DNA of 64,000 nt from Catenuloplanes atrovinosus (lineage in GTDB: Bacteria; Actinomycetota; Actinomycetes; Mycobacteriales; Micromonosporaceae), in NCBI RefSeq assembly GCF_031458235.1, contig NZ_JAVDYB010000001.1, positions 2,129,001-2,193,000 on the forward strand, read 5' to 3'. Within the stretch, counting starts at the first letter, position 1. The number at the start of each line of letters is the position of its first letter. This document shows, piece after piece, positions 1 to 7,736 of this stretch. The notes below the pieces were generated by a model. That model was not told where the DNA came from. It saw only the letters and a program-made list of their open reading frames with translations, and made no database searches. Both the position numbers and the translations under genes were made by a program.

Positions 1-1
1 C

Positions 2-148
2 GGCAACCCGACCATGCTGGCCGCGCAGGGCATCTCGCGCAGCATCCTCACGCTGGTCGCGCTGGACGACGGCGCGGTCACCGCGCGCGCCGAGGCCGGT
101 GCCGAGCTGACGCTCACCCCGGAGGTGCTGCTGCTCACCGCGGACTGA
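2..148 (+). CDS. C-terminal end of an unidentified protein (partial)
   Basis: An open frame enters from the left edge and gives 48 residues before TGA at 146-148. The tail is hydrophobic and regular (ends in a Leu-rich strand then Thr-Ala-Asp), and its codon use has the GC-rich third positions of the neighbours, so it is very likely a real gene end. I do not recognise the family. It lies 96 bp upstream of the MurD2-like start, so it could be the partner epimerase MurL, but nothing in the visible residues shows that. Confidence 0.5.
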   Translation, partial: GNPTMLAAQGISRSILTLVALDDGAVTARAEAGAELTLTPEVLLLTAD

Positions 149-244
149 GCGGCCGGGGCCTGCCCGGGCGGGACGTCCGGCCCATGGCCTATGTTGCTGG
201 TACCGCCGCCGGTCGGGCGGCGGCCTGCGACGCTGGGGAGAGAC

Positions 245-1606
245 GTGGAGCTGCGGGAGCTGCGGGGCCGCCGGGTGGCGGTCTGGGGTACGGGCCGTGA
301 GGGCATCGCGGCGGTCGAGGCGATCGCGCCGGCCGGCACGCAGCGGCTGATCACCGTGCAGGACTCCGCGAACTTCCTGGCCACCACGTGGACCGGGCAC
401 CTCGCCGAGGCCGCGCCGCTGTTCGCGGGCGAGGACGCGCACCGCGAACTGGCCGGCATCGACGTGATCGTGCGGTCGCCCGGCATCCCGGACGTGCACC
501 CGTGGATCGTCGAGCACCGCGCCCGCGGCGGCGTGGTGACCAGCGGGACCGCGCTGTGGATGGCCGCGCACCGGGACCGCACGGTCGGCGTCACCGGCAG
601 CAAGGGTAAGTCGACCACGTCCAGCCTGGTGCACGCGCTGCTGACCGGCGCCGGCCGGCCGAACGAGCTGGGCGGCAACATCGGCATCGCGGCGCTGGCC
701 ATGCCGGACGCGCCGCTGTACGTGATGGAGCTCAGCGCGTACCAGTGCGCCGACCTGGACGACTCTCCGCGCGTGGCGGTGGTGACCTCGCTGTTCCCGG
801 AACACCTCGACTGGTTCGGCGGCGAGGAGGCGTACTACCGCGGCAAGCTCAACATTGCAATGCACGGCGCCTCGGCGGTGGTCTACAACGGTCACGACGC
901 GCGGCTGGCGGACGAGTTCGCCCGCCGCGCCGGGCTGCCGCTGATCGCGGCCGGGCTGCCGGACGGCTTCCACGTCGCGCCCGGCCCGGACGGCGAGCGG
1001 TGGTTCTTCCGGGCGGGCGAGCCGCTGTTCCCGCGCGCGGACCTGGCGCTGCTCGGCCGGCACAACGAGGGCAACCTGTGCGTGGCGCTGGCCGCGATCG
1101 AGGCGGCCGGCGTGGACTGCGTGGCCTCCCGGGAGGAACTGGCCGCGGCCGTGCGCGGCTTCGCGGGGCTGGAGCACCGGCTCCAGCCGATCGCGGACCC
1201 GTCCGGCCTGACGTTCGTGGACGACTCGCTCTCCACGATCCCGCAGTCGACGATCCACGCGATCGAGAACTTCGCCGACCGGCCGCTCAGCGTGATCGTC
1301 GGCGGCGACGACCGCGGCGTCGATTACACGCCGCTCCGCGACTACCTGCGGGAAAACAAGATCAACGCGACGCTGATCGGCATCCCGGACAGCGGGCCGA
1401 TGATCCTCTCGCTGGTCGCGGACCTGCCGACGATCACGGTCGTGTCCGCGGCCGACATGCACGAGGCGGTACGCCTCGGCCGCGAGCACACCGCGCCCGG
1501 CGGCGTGGTGCTGATGTCACCGGCCGCCGCCAGCTACGGCCGCTACGACAATTACGCGCACCGCTCCCGCGTCTTCCGCGAGGCGATCGAGGCGACCCGG
1601 CCGTAG
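245..1606 (+). CDS. murD2: Mur ligase, MurD2-like (UDP-MurNAc-L-Ala--L-Glu ligase)
   Basis: A cytoplasmic ATP-dependent ligase that adds glutamate to UDP-MurNAc-L-alanine in peptidoglycan precursor synthesis. Residues 117-124 hold the Mur ligase ATP loop TGSKGKST. The central domain has EHLDWFGGEEAYY and the C-terminal domain has GGDDRGVD and SPAAASYG. Where ordinary MurD has a DSKATN-type motif this protein has DDSLSTIPQST, which resembles MurD2, the form that adds L-Glu before epimerisation by MurL. GTG at 245 is preferred over the first in-frame start at 191 because a GGGGAGA ribosome site lies just upstream and the Rossmann strand starts soon after. The length, 453 residues, is normal. 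Assignment to MurD2 rather than MurD is an inference from the motif change. Confidence 0.75.
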   Translation: MELRELRGRRVAVWGTGREGIAAVEAIAPAGTQRLITVQDSANFLATTWTGHLAEAAPLFAGEDAHRELAGIDVIVRSPGIPDVHPWIVEHRARGGVVTSGTALWMAAHRDRTVGVTGSKGKSTTSSLVHALLTGAGRPNELGGNIGIAALAMPDAPLYVMELSAYQCADLDDSPRVAVVTSLFPEHLDWFGGEEAYYRGKLNIAMHGASAVVYNGHDARLADEFARRAGLPLIAAGLPDGFHVAPGPDGERWFFRAGEPLFPRADLALLGRHNEGNLCVALAAIEAAGVDCVASREELAAAVRGFAGLEHRLQPIADPSGLTFVDDSLSTIPQSTIHAIENFADRPLSVIVGGDDRGVDYTPLRDYLRENKINATLIGIPDSGPMILSLVADLPTITVVSAADMHEAVRLGREHTAPGGVVLMSPAAASYGRYDNYAHRSRVFREAIEATRP

Positions 1607-1711
1607 CCGACACGTTCGGGTAGCGGGCGTGAATGAGGGCGGTCTCACGATTCGGCGGTGACGGAACGGGCACTGCGTGGTCAGAGCACATCCCCCCTGT
1701 GGAGGTAAGCG

Positions 1712-2059
1712 ATGACCAGCACCGATAGCCTCGTCCACGACACTCCCGCCACGCGGGACGGTAAGACCGGCACGGGCCGCGTCGGCCAGGCCGTCGCCGC
1801 CGCGCCCGAGGCCGCCCGCCGCACCGGCGCCGCGCTCCGCCGCAACCCGGCCCCGGTCGCGGCCGCGGCACTCCTCCTCGCCGGCGCGGCCGCCGCGGTG
1901 CTCCGGATGCGGGCGATGAGCGCGAAGCCGGCGCCGCTGACCCGTACGCAGCGGGTGCGCGCGGCGGTGACCTCGCTGCCGTCGCGGGTGGGCCGGCCGG
2001 CGCTGTTCGGCCGCGCCGCCGCCACGCCGGGCCGGACCGTGCGCTTCGGCGGGCGCTGA
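1712..2059 (+). CDS. Small single-span membrane protein, unknown function
   Basis: This 115-residue protein starts at ATG after a strong GGAGG site at 1701-1705. It has an acidic/polar N-terminus, then one hydrophobic Ala/Leu-rich segment at about residues 49-64, then a very basic tail rich in Arg. It resembles the small Ala-rich membrane proteins common in actinomycetes, but I recognise no named family. It stands alone between murD2 and a convergent gene. The strong ribosome site and full open frame argue that it is real. Confidence 0.6.
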   Translation: MTSTDSLVHDTPATRDGKTGTGRVGQAVAAAPEAARRTGAALRRNPAPVAAAALLLAGAAAAVLRMRAMSAKPAPLTRTQRVRAAVTSLPSRVGRPALFGRAAATPGRTVRFGGR

Positions 2060-2096
2060 CCCGGCACGGGTGCCCGGCCGCCCGCACGGCCGGGCA

Positions 2097-3050
2097 TCAC
2101 CCGTCGCCGGTCGCGGCCAGCAGCCGCTGCATGGACAGGATCGCGGAGCGGATCTCCTGGAGGTAGCGGTCGGGGCCGGTCGCGGTCGCCGGCTGCGGCG
2201 GCACCGCGCGCCCGGGATCGAACCCCACGGTCTCGATCTCACAGCCGAGCGGCAGGCCGAGCATGCGGATCGCGTCGCAGTGCTGGAACGGCACGTAGAT
2301 CGGCGAGGTGACCACCAGGACCCGGTGGCCCGGCCGCACCGGGAAGCGGCGCGCCCAGAACGCGTACGTGTCCGGCGTGTGCGCCCGCCGCCGCTCCGGC
2401 TCACTGGACGGGGCCGCCAGCACGTACACCGCCGGGTCCCCGCGGAACGTGCGGATCGCCCAGGAGTCGTGGCCGATCGGCCCGTCCTCGCGGTCCACCA
2501 GCGGGCCGGCCGTGAAGCCGAAGCTCGCCCGGACCGCCACCTCCATCGCGTCCACCTCGTGCGTGGCGCCGGACAGGCCCGGCTCCGCGCGCTCCGCTTC
2601 GGACAGCGGCCGGAAGCTGCCGAGCGCCGCCACCTCCGGCGCCGTCACGCCGGACCGGAACAGCGCGGCCGTGTGCGCCACCCGCTGCAGGCATGCGCGC
2701 CCGAGCCCGCCCAGGATCAGCACGTGGTCGTAGCGCCGGTGGCGCGGCGGGCGCCCGTCCGCGAGGCCGAGCGCGGTGGCCGCCTCCCGTACCGTGGCGA
2801 TGATCTCGGGGTTGAAGGCCGGCGGCCGGACCTGGTCGCGCTCGACGTTGCCGGCCCGCCGGAAGTCCCAGTGCGCGGCCGAGAAGTCGTCCAGCCAGGC
2901 CAGCAGCTTCTCCGTCGCCCCGGACGGCAGCTCACCGCCGGACGCGGCCACGAGATCGCTCAGCGGCGGTGCCGTGATCCAGGCTCGCACCTGTCCGGCG
3001 ATCAGCTCCGGCTCCCCGGACGGCAACGGCACGGGCGCGTAGCGGGCCAC
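2097..3050 (-). CDS. Conserved hypothetical protein, possibly DUF218/YdcF-like
   Basis: The 317-residue soluble protein has no signal peptide or membrane span. A Rossmann-like core is suggested by the strand and glycine turn HVLILGGLGRA at about residue 108 and by VLVVTSPIYVPFQHCDA at about 246, which recall the two strand-turn elements of DUF218 (YdcF/ElyC) proteins. The match is weak and I would not assign a reaction. It is convergent with the preceding small membrane gene and divergent from the SDR gene, and appears to be a single-gene transcript. Confidence 0.5.
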   Translation of the reverse strand: MARYAPVPLPSGEPELIAGQVRAWITAPPLSDLVAASGGELPSGATEKLLAWLDDFSAAHWDFRRAGNVERDQVRPPAFNPEIIATVREAATALGLADGRPPRHRRYDHVLILGGLGRACLQRVAHTAALFRSGVTAPEVAALGSFRPLSEAERAEPGLSGATHEVDAMEVAVRASFGFTAGPLVDREDGPIGHDSWAIRTFRGDPAVYVLAAPSSEPERRRAHTPDTYAFWARRFPVRPGHRVLVVTSPIYVPFQHCDAIRMLGLPLGCEIETVGFDPGRAVPPQPATATGPDRYLQEIRSAILSMQRLLAATGDG

Positions 3051-3207
3051 GCTCCTCCTTCATCGGCGGTTCGGCGAAGACCCTAGTCAACGGGTACGAC
3101 GGCCGCGCGCACCACCCCGGTGGCGCGTCGCCAGGTATGCGCCCGGCGCAGCGCCGTATGCAGGACTTTCATGCTTCTCTCGGGCTCGCGCCGGGAAAGC
3201 CGACGTC

Positions 3208-4038
3208 ATGACTACCTGGTTCATCACCGGAACGTCCCGGGGTCTGGGCCGTGAGCTGACCGAGCAGGCGCTGGCCCGGGGCGACCGCGTCGCCGCCACG
3301 CTGCGCCGGCCGGAGCAGCTCGACGACCTCGCCGCCGAGTACGGCGACAGGCTGTGGCGTGCCCCCATGGACGTGACCGATTCCGCGCAGATCGAGTCGG
3401 TGCTGGCTCGGGCCTTCGCCGAACTGGGCCGGATCGACGTCGTGGTCTCCAACGCCGGGCTCGGCGTCTTCGGCGCCGCCGAGGACCTGACCGACCGGCA
3501 GATCGACAACATGATCGCGACCAACCTGACCGGCTCGATCCAATTCGCCCGCCGCGTCGTGCCCCACCTGCGGGAACAGGGCGGCGGCGTCCTGGTCCAG
3601 CTCTCCAGCCAGGGCGGCCACATCGCCTTCCCCCGCTTCGCCATCTATCACGCGACCAAGTGGGGCGTGGAGGGTTACTTCGAGGCCATGGCACAGGAGA
3701 TCGCTCCCTTCGGCATCCGCACGATGCTGGTCGAACCCGGCATGGTGCCGACCACCTTCTACGCCGCGGCGGAACGGGTCCCGGTCAGCGCCCCCTACCG
3801 CGGCGGGCCGGCCGACGCGCCGCCGATGCCCGTCGAGGACATGGTCGCCACCCAGTCCGGCACCGCGCACGCGATCATCGTCGCCGCCACCTCGCCGGAG
3901 CCGCCTCTGCGCCTGCTGCTCAACGGCGACGCGTACGAGGCCGTCACCTCCACCCTCCGACAGCGTCTCGCCGACCTGGAGAGCCAGCGCGACACCGCGT
4001 ACGCCGCGGACGCCGAGTACCCGAGGAGTAATCGATGA
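3208..4038 (+). CDS. SDR family oxidoreductase
   Basis: A classical short-chain dehydrogenase/reductase of 276 residues. The NAD(P)-binding turn TGTSRGLG is at residues 7-14, the NAG motif follows the fourth strand, and the catalytic Tyr147 and Lys151 form YxxxK, preceded by the active-site serine region QLSSQGG. Arg residues just after the first turn favour NADP(H). The substrate cannot be read from the sequence. Its stop codon overlaps the start of the downstream lipoprotein (ATGA), so the two are translationally coupled. Confidence 0.85.
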   Translation: MTTWFITGTSRGLGRELTEQALARGDRVAATLRRPEQLDDLAAEYGDRLWRAPMDVTDSAQIESVLARAFAELGRIDVVVSNAGLGVFGAAEDLTDRQIDNMIATNLTGSIQFARRVVPHLREQGGGVLVQLSSQGGHIAFPRFAIYHATKWGVEGYFEAMAQEIAPFGIRTMLVEPGMVPTTFYAAAERVPVSAPYRGGPADAPPMPVEDMVATQSGTAHAIIVAATSPEPPLRLLLNGDAYEAVTSTLRQRLADLESQRDTAYAADAEYPRSNR

Positions 4039-4655
4039 CGCACCACCTGTTCACCCGACGGCGTACGCTCACCGCGCTCACCGGCGCCGCGGCGGCCACC
4101 GCGCTGGGCGCCTGCGCCCAGCCGTCCGCGTCCGCCCCACCGTCCGGCGCGTCCCCCACCGGCGCTCCGCCCACCCCGAGCACCGAGCCGGACCTCTCCG
4201 CCGACGACCCCGCGCTGGACGCCCGCGCCCGGGCGCTCATCCGGATCGGCGAGGACGGTATCGCCCGCGAGAACCAGGCCGCCCTGGAGGCCTTCTTCGC
4301 CCCCGGCTTCCGCTTCCACGGCCCCGACGGCGCCACCATCGACCGCCGTCAACTGTGGGACTACTTCGCCTCCTGCCGGCGGGCCTTCGACGACTTCCAC
4401 GTCACCCGCCAGGCCATCCACTCCACCGGCGGCCCTTTCGTCGCGGCCCGCACGACGTTCTCCGGCATCTTCGCCCGCCGCTTCGACGCATCCCCGATCG
4501 GCCCCCTGGAGCCGACGGGCCGGCGGGCGATGTACCGCATCAACAACATCTTCCGCTACGACGACAACGGACAGTTGATCGAGGAGTGGGCCCAGTACGA
4601 CAGCCGCCTGTTCCTGGAGACACTGGGAGTGCGACTGGTGGCCGCGCCTGCCTGA
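4035..4655 (+). CDS. Tat-type lipoprotein with SnoaL/NTF2-like domain
   Basis: The N-terminus has twin arginines in TRRRTLTAL, an alanine-rich h-region and a lipobox ending in LGAC (Cys27), indicating export and lipid anchoring on the outer face of the membrane. A proline/serine linker follows, then a domain of about 130 residues typical of SnoaL-like or nuclear-transport-factor-2 folds (helix with FFAPGFRFHG, the DYFASCRRAFDDF segment and a final EEWAQYD strand). Such domains bind or turn over small molecules. The overlap with the upstream SDR suggests a shared substrate or pathway. Confidence 0.7.
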   Translation: MTHHLFTRRRTLTALTGAAAATALGACAQPSASAPPSGASPTGAPPTPSTEPDLSADDPALDARARALIRIGEDGIARENQAALEAFFAPGFRFHGPDGATIDRRQLWDYFASCRRAFDDFHVTRQAIHSTGGPFVAARTTFSGIFARRFDASPIGPLEPTGRRAMYRINNIFRYDDNGQLIEEWAQYDSRLFLETLGVRLVAAPA

Positions 4656-4836
4656 GCCGACCCGAACGGTTCCCCGGCGGCCACGCCACCGGTGTGAGGT
4701 TGCGGCAACCGCCGGGCCTCGCCGGGATCGGGCGGCATCCGGCGGCGTGCCCGTCGTCTCCGGTGCTCCTTCCACCGCGCTCGCGGCCCGCTGCGGCACT
4801 CCCAGGTGGCAGCGGACGACCGTCCGGCGCTCCGCG

Positions 4837-5006
4837 CCCGAAATTTCGGCATATTGAGGCCACAAGTCGATCTCCACTGTGACTTTGTGAGCCTCAGGCA
4901 CGTAATTCCGCTCGAATAACGTGCCTGAGGCTCACAAAGTGGGCGAGCACCCCGGGGCCCGAGCCAGTCGGCAATCGCCAGGTCCTCCATATGCCGAAAT
5001 TTCGGG
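4837..5006. repeat. Outer inverted repeat around a nested hairpin
   Basis: CCCGAAATTTCGGCATAT at 4837-4854 is exactly the reverse complement of 4989-5006. Each arm contains the 12-bp palindrome CCGAAATTTCGG. The arms enclose a second, perfect inverted repeat. No coding frame fits the interval. This looks like an intergenic structured element of unknown origin. Confidence 0.7.
4882..4940. repeat. Perfect 22-bp inverted repeat
   Basis: The arm at 4882-4903 (beginning ACTTTGTGAGCC) is a perfect reverse complement of 4919-4940, separated by a 15-bp AT-richer loop. It would form a strong hairpin on either strand. There is no T-tract next to it, so a simple intrinsic terminator for the lipoprotein gene 230 bp upstream is unlikely. 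Confidence 0.8.
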
Positions 5007-5297
5007 CAGCTCACTCCTCGCGGTCAAGCGGACCTCGCTCCGGCGCGGGCCGGCGAGCATGCGAGTCACCGCGGCCCCGCGCCGCCCTCGCCCGCGAGCG
5101 CGCAACCTGCGCTGCCGCGCTCGTGTGCCGCCGTCCCAGCCAGAACCGCAGGCGCGGCGACAGGCGCCGGCCAACCACGGCTGCGGAACGGCACCATCGT
5201 CGGTGTCGGCCGCCAGGCCGCTTGGGTTCGCTCTCATGCGCCAGCACATACCGCCGCCGCCTGGCTGTCCCCGTCGCCGTCGACCCGCCCTTGGGGT

Positions 5298-5377
5298 GCA
5301 GATCATCGGCAGGGCCGCCACCACCGACGAAACCGAAGCCGGCGAGACCAAAGCTGGCGGCCCTGCCGATGATCTGC
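5298..5377. repeat. Perfect 23-bp inverted repeat with 34-bp loop
   Basis: Arms at 5298-5320 and 5355-5377 are exact reverse complements (left arm begins GCAGATCATCGGC). It is a second independent hairpin in the same gene-free stretch and shares no sequence with the first one. Confidence 0.75.
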
Positions 5378-5562
5378 TCGGCTTCGCCCGGGAGACGGTG
5401 ACGGGGACAGCCAGGCACACCAGACGCAACCAACCCACCCACGAAAAAACAGCCGGGCCGACGACCCCGCCGTGCCACCGAAGCCATGCCCATTCCCCGG
5501 AGCCAGAGGCCCCCCGGAGGGTGCCCTCGACCGCGGCCCCACCGCCCAGAGCCACCAATAGA

Positions 5563-5574
5563 CCGAAATTTCGG
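5563..5574. repeat. Third copy of the CCGAAATTTCGG palindrome
   Basis: The 12-bp palindrome that caps both arms of the 4837-5006 element occurs again here, followed by GGCGCGC, just before the 88-bp tandem repeats. This marks the boundary of the repeat-rich block. Confidence 0.6.
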
Positions 5575-5595
5575 GCGCGCAGCGCCCGCCGGAGG

Positions 5596-5938
5596 CCTTC
5601 ACCACGTGTCGCAAGGTGCGGCCGAAGGGAGATGCGGCCCCGGCCTTGACCGCCCGCAAGAAAAGCGGAAGTGCCTGACGGGGGTCTTCACCGCGTGTCG
5701 CAAGGTGGGGCCAAAGGGGATGCGGCTCCGGCCTGACCGCCCGCAAGGGAAGCGGAAGTGTTTGACGCGGGCCTTCACCGCGTGTCGCAAGGTGCGGCCG
5801 AAGGGAGATGCGGCCCCGGCCTGACCGCCCGCAAGGGAAGCGGAAGTGTTTGACGCGGGCCTTCACCGCGTGTCGCAAGGTGCGGCCGAAGGGAGATGCG
5901 GCCCCGGCCTGACCCCCCGCAAGGGAAGCGGAACTGCC
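5596..5938. repeat. Four tandem units of about 88 bp
   Basis: Units start at 5596, 5685, 5772 and 5860 with (C/T)CTTCACC(A/G)CGTGTCGCAAGG and run through GCCCGCAAGGGAAGCGGAA. The period varies between 87 and 89 bp, so reading frame is not kept, and the whole unit rather than a short core is conserved. Open frames crossing it change frame relation to the unit from copy to copy and are judged spurious. It is an intergenic tandem repeat. Confidence 0.8.
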
Positions 5939-6103
5939 CGAGCCGCGCTCTTGGTCGCCCCACGCCGCGCGTGGGGGCCAGGGCGAACGGGAGTCGCACC
6001 GTGGCCGGACCCGCGCCGGAAGGGAGTGACGGGGTCGCCGTCGCGGCGGATGGAGGTGTGGCGGTGGACTTACGTGAAGAACACCGCCGGCCGTCACGCA
6101 AGG

Positions 6104-6124
6104 CCGGCGCGATCGCCGGTTTTT
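6104..6124 (+). terminator. Rho-independent terminator without an obvious gene
   Basis: CCGGCG-CGAT-CGCCGG forms a perfect 6-bp stem with a 4-base loop and is followed directly by five T residues (6120-6124). The orientation fits transcription on the plus strand, yet no convincing plus-strand gene precedes it for over 1.4 kb. It may end a non-coding transcript that covers the tandem repeats. Confidence 0.5.
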
Positions 6125-6140
6125 GGTGACCACGGCGGCG

Positions 6141-6214
6141 CCGGCAGGGAGGAGCGCCAGCGACGACCGGTGCCCGCGGGAGCGTGCGGACGGCACCACG
6201 CCGGAAGCGGGAAA
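6141..6214 (+). repeat. Dispersed intergenic repeat, copy 1
   Basis: The block from CCGGCAGGGAGG to CCGGAAGCGGGAAA matches the reverse strand of 47292-47367 along nearly its whole length. A shorter relative lies at 26771-26810. The 6141 copy sits at the 3' side of the membrane gene ending at 6227. The core contains the self-complementary CCCGCGGG. Confidence 0.6.
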
Positions 6215-6226
6215 GGCAAAGGCTCC

Positions 6227-6634
6227 TCAGGGTTTGAGTAACAGCACCCCCGCGGTGGCCAGCGCCGCCACCTTCAGCACCTCCAGAGCCACATAGATCA
6301 AATGCGCATGTGACCGCGGCCCGGTCTCCCCGGCGAGTACCCGGTCGGATCGGCGGCTCAGTGCCGGCCGTACCGCCGCGACCTGGACGACGAGCACGAT
6401 GACCGCCAGGCCCAGCGCGCTCAGTGCCGCGCCGCCGATCCCGGCGAGCAGGGTGCCGGCCAGTGCCAGCGCCGCCAGGAGACCTTCGGCGATGTTGAGG
6501 GCGCGGAAGACCAGGCGGCCGATGCCCAGCCCGATCGGCAGCGTCACCCCGGGTGCGCGGAACTTGAGCGGCGCCTCGATGAACGAGATGGCGATGACCA
6601 TGCCGAGCCAGACGAGGACCGCGGCGGCGCTCAT
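6227..6634 (-). CDS. Small four-span membrane protein (DUF4149-like)
   Basis: A 135-residue integral membrane protein with about four hydrophobic segments, starting MSAAAVLVWLGMVIAISFIE and continuing with a conserved-looking Lys-Phe-Arg-Ala-Pro-Gly loop and an Arg-Ala-Leu-Asn segment. It resembles the DUF4149/TMEM205-type family. The start is ATG 6634, overlapping the fdxA stop codon (ATGA), so it is coupled to ferredoxin translation. A larger frame running upstream over fdxA is a shadow. Function is unknown, though the coupling suggests a redox-related role. Confidence 0.65.
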   Translation of the reverse strand: MSAAAVLVWLGMVIAISFIEAPLKFRAPGVTLPIGLGIGRLVFRALNIAEGLLAALALAGTLLAGIGGAALSALGLAVIVLVVQVAAVRPALSRRSDRVLAGETGPRSHAHLIYVALEVLKVAALATAGVLLLKP

Positions 6635-6975
6635 GACGCGCGCCGGGGGAGGGCGGCGATGAACGGCGTGTCGGCCGGGATCGGGCCGAGTGTGGCGGCG
6701 CCGCCGGGGGACCCGATGGGGGTGTCGCGGCCGGGGAGCGGGTTCGTGAAGAACTGGGCGTTCTCGTTGGCGTATCGGGTCATCGAGTCGGGGAGGTCGT
6801 CCTCGTAGAAGATCGCCTCGGTGGGGCAGACGGGCTCGCACGCGCCGCAGTCGACGCACTCGTCGGGGTGGACGTACAGCGTGCGGCCACCCTCGTAGAT
6901 GCAGTCGACCGGGCATTCCTCGACGCACGCCTTGTCCATCACGTCGACGCACGGTTCCGCGATCACGTAGGCCAT
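6631..6975 (-). CDS. fdxA: Seven-iron ferredoxin FdxA
   Basis: A small electron carrier with one [3Fe-4S] and one [4Fe-4S] centre. Cys9, Cys17, Cys21 and Cys25 are followed by the CVDCGACEPVCP array, the pattern of actinobacterial FdxA. The C-terminal extension (about 60 residues ending PFIAALPRRAS) is usual for this type; total length is 114. The start ATG 6975 lies 9 bp after a TATAAA-like -10 on the minus strand, so the transcript may be nearly leaderless. It is coupled to the downstream membrane protein and divergent from an HTH regulator. Confidence 0.9.
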   Translation of the reverse strand: MAYVIAEPCVDVMDKACVEECPVDCIYEGGRTLYVHPDECVDCGACEPVCPTEAIFYEDDLPDSMTRYANENAQFFTNPLPGRDTPIGSPGGAATLGPIPADTPFIAALPRRAS

Positions 6976-7037
6976 GCGAGCGATTTTATACAAAACCCCG
7001 TAGTGAAAACCTCGTGGGTACGTGTGAGAATGGCGTC
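6976..7037. promoter_or_regulatory. Divergent promoter region fdxA / HTH regulator
   Basis: This 62-bp gap is clearly AT-richer than its surroundings. On the minus strand TATAAA (6990-6985) is placed about 10 bp from the fdxA start. The regulator start GTG 7038 is at the other edge, so both promoters must overlap and the regulator probably binds here. No clear dyad was seen. Confidence 0.45.
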
Positions 7038-7673
7038 GTGAGCGGTCGTCGCCGGGAGGTGCTGGAGCTGCTGCGGGCCGCGCCCGGGGCGGTGAGCATC
7101 GGGGCGGTGGCGGAGCGGCTCGGCATCCATCCGAACACGGCGCGCTTCCACCTGGAGACGCTGGCGCGCTCGGGGCACGCGGACCGGGTGCACGGCGCGC
7201 CGGACGGGCCGGGGCGGCCACCGCTGCTGTTCACGGCGCGGCGCGAGATGGATCGCGGTGGGCCGCGCAACTACCGGGTGCTCGCGGAGCTGCTGGCGGA
7301 CGACCTGGCCCGCGCGGACGATCCGATCGCGGCGGCGCAGGACGCGGGTCGTCGCTGGGGTGCGCGCGTCGCGGGGGAGGTGCACGTCGCGGACGGCACC
7401 GAGCCGGCCATCGTCTGGCTGCGCGACCTGCTGGACGATCTCGGATTCGCGCCGGAGGAGCCGTCGGTGGCGGGGCGCGGCGGGGCGATCGGGCTGCGGC
7501 ACTGCCCGTTCCTGGACCTGGTGGACACGCACGGTGGCATGATCTGCGCGCTGCACGAGGGGCTGCTGGAGAGCGCGATGGACGGGCTGCCGGCGCCGGT
7601 CGCGGTGGAAGGCCTGACCCCGTTCGCCACGCCCGACCGCTGCCTGGTCACACTGCGTATCGAGGCGGTCTGA
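7038..7673 (+). CDS. HTH regulator with candidate Fe-S/metal-binding cysteines
   Basis: A 211-residue transcription factor. An N-terminal winged helix (ArsR/DeoR type, with VAERLGIHPNTARFHLETL as recognition region) is followed by a C-terminal sensing domain containing HCPF (Cys156), MICALH (Cys170) and DRC (Cys202). Related regulators such as SufR use C-terminal cysteines to hold an iron-sulfur cluster. Its position, divergent from ferredoxin fdxA, makes iron-sulfur or redox control of fdxA likely, but this is an inference. GTG 7038 is chosen because the helix-turn-helix begins soon after; an upstream start at 7014 is possible. Confidence 0.75.
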   Translation: MSGRRREVLELLRAAPGAVSIGAVAERLGIHPNTARFHLETLARSGHADRVHGAPDGPGRPPLLFTARREMDRGGPRNYRVLAELLADDLARADDPIAAAQDAGRRWGARVAGEVHVADGTEPAIVWLRDLLDDLGFAPEEPSVAGRGGAIGLRHCPFLDLVDTHGGMICALHEGLLESAMDGLPAPVAVEGLTPFATPDRCLVTLRIEAV

Positions 7674-7736
7674 GCGGGCCGTCGTACCCCTCGGCTAACC
7701 TTGTCCCCCGGCGCGGAAGGTGATCGGGGGTGAGGG

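Noticed and set aside
4882-4940. Terminal inverted repeats of an insertion sequence
   Set aside because: The arms are only 15 bp apart and enclose no transposase; no duplicated target site was seen.
5596-5938. Array-like repeats resembling CRISPR
   Set aside because: Units are about 88 bp and conserved over their full length, with no short constant repeat plus unique spacers and no cas genes nearby.
5303-6199. Minus-strand open frame over the tandem repeats
   Set aside because: The repeat period is not a multiple of three, so the protein would repeat in shifting frames; there is no ribosome site or known motif.
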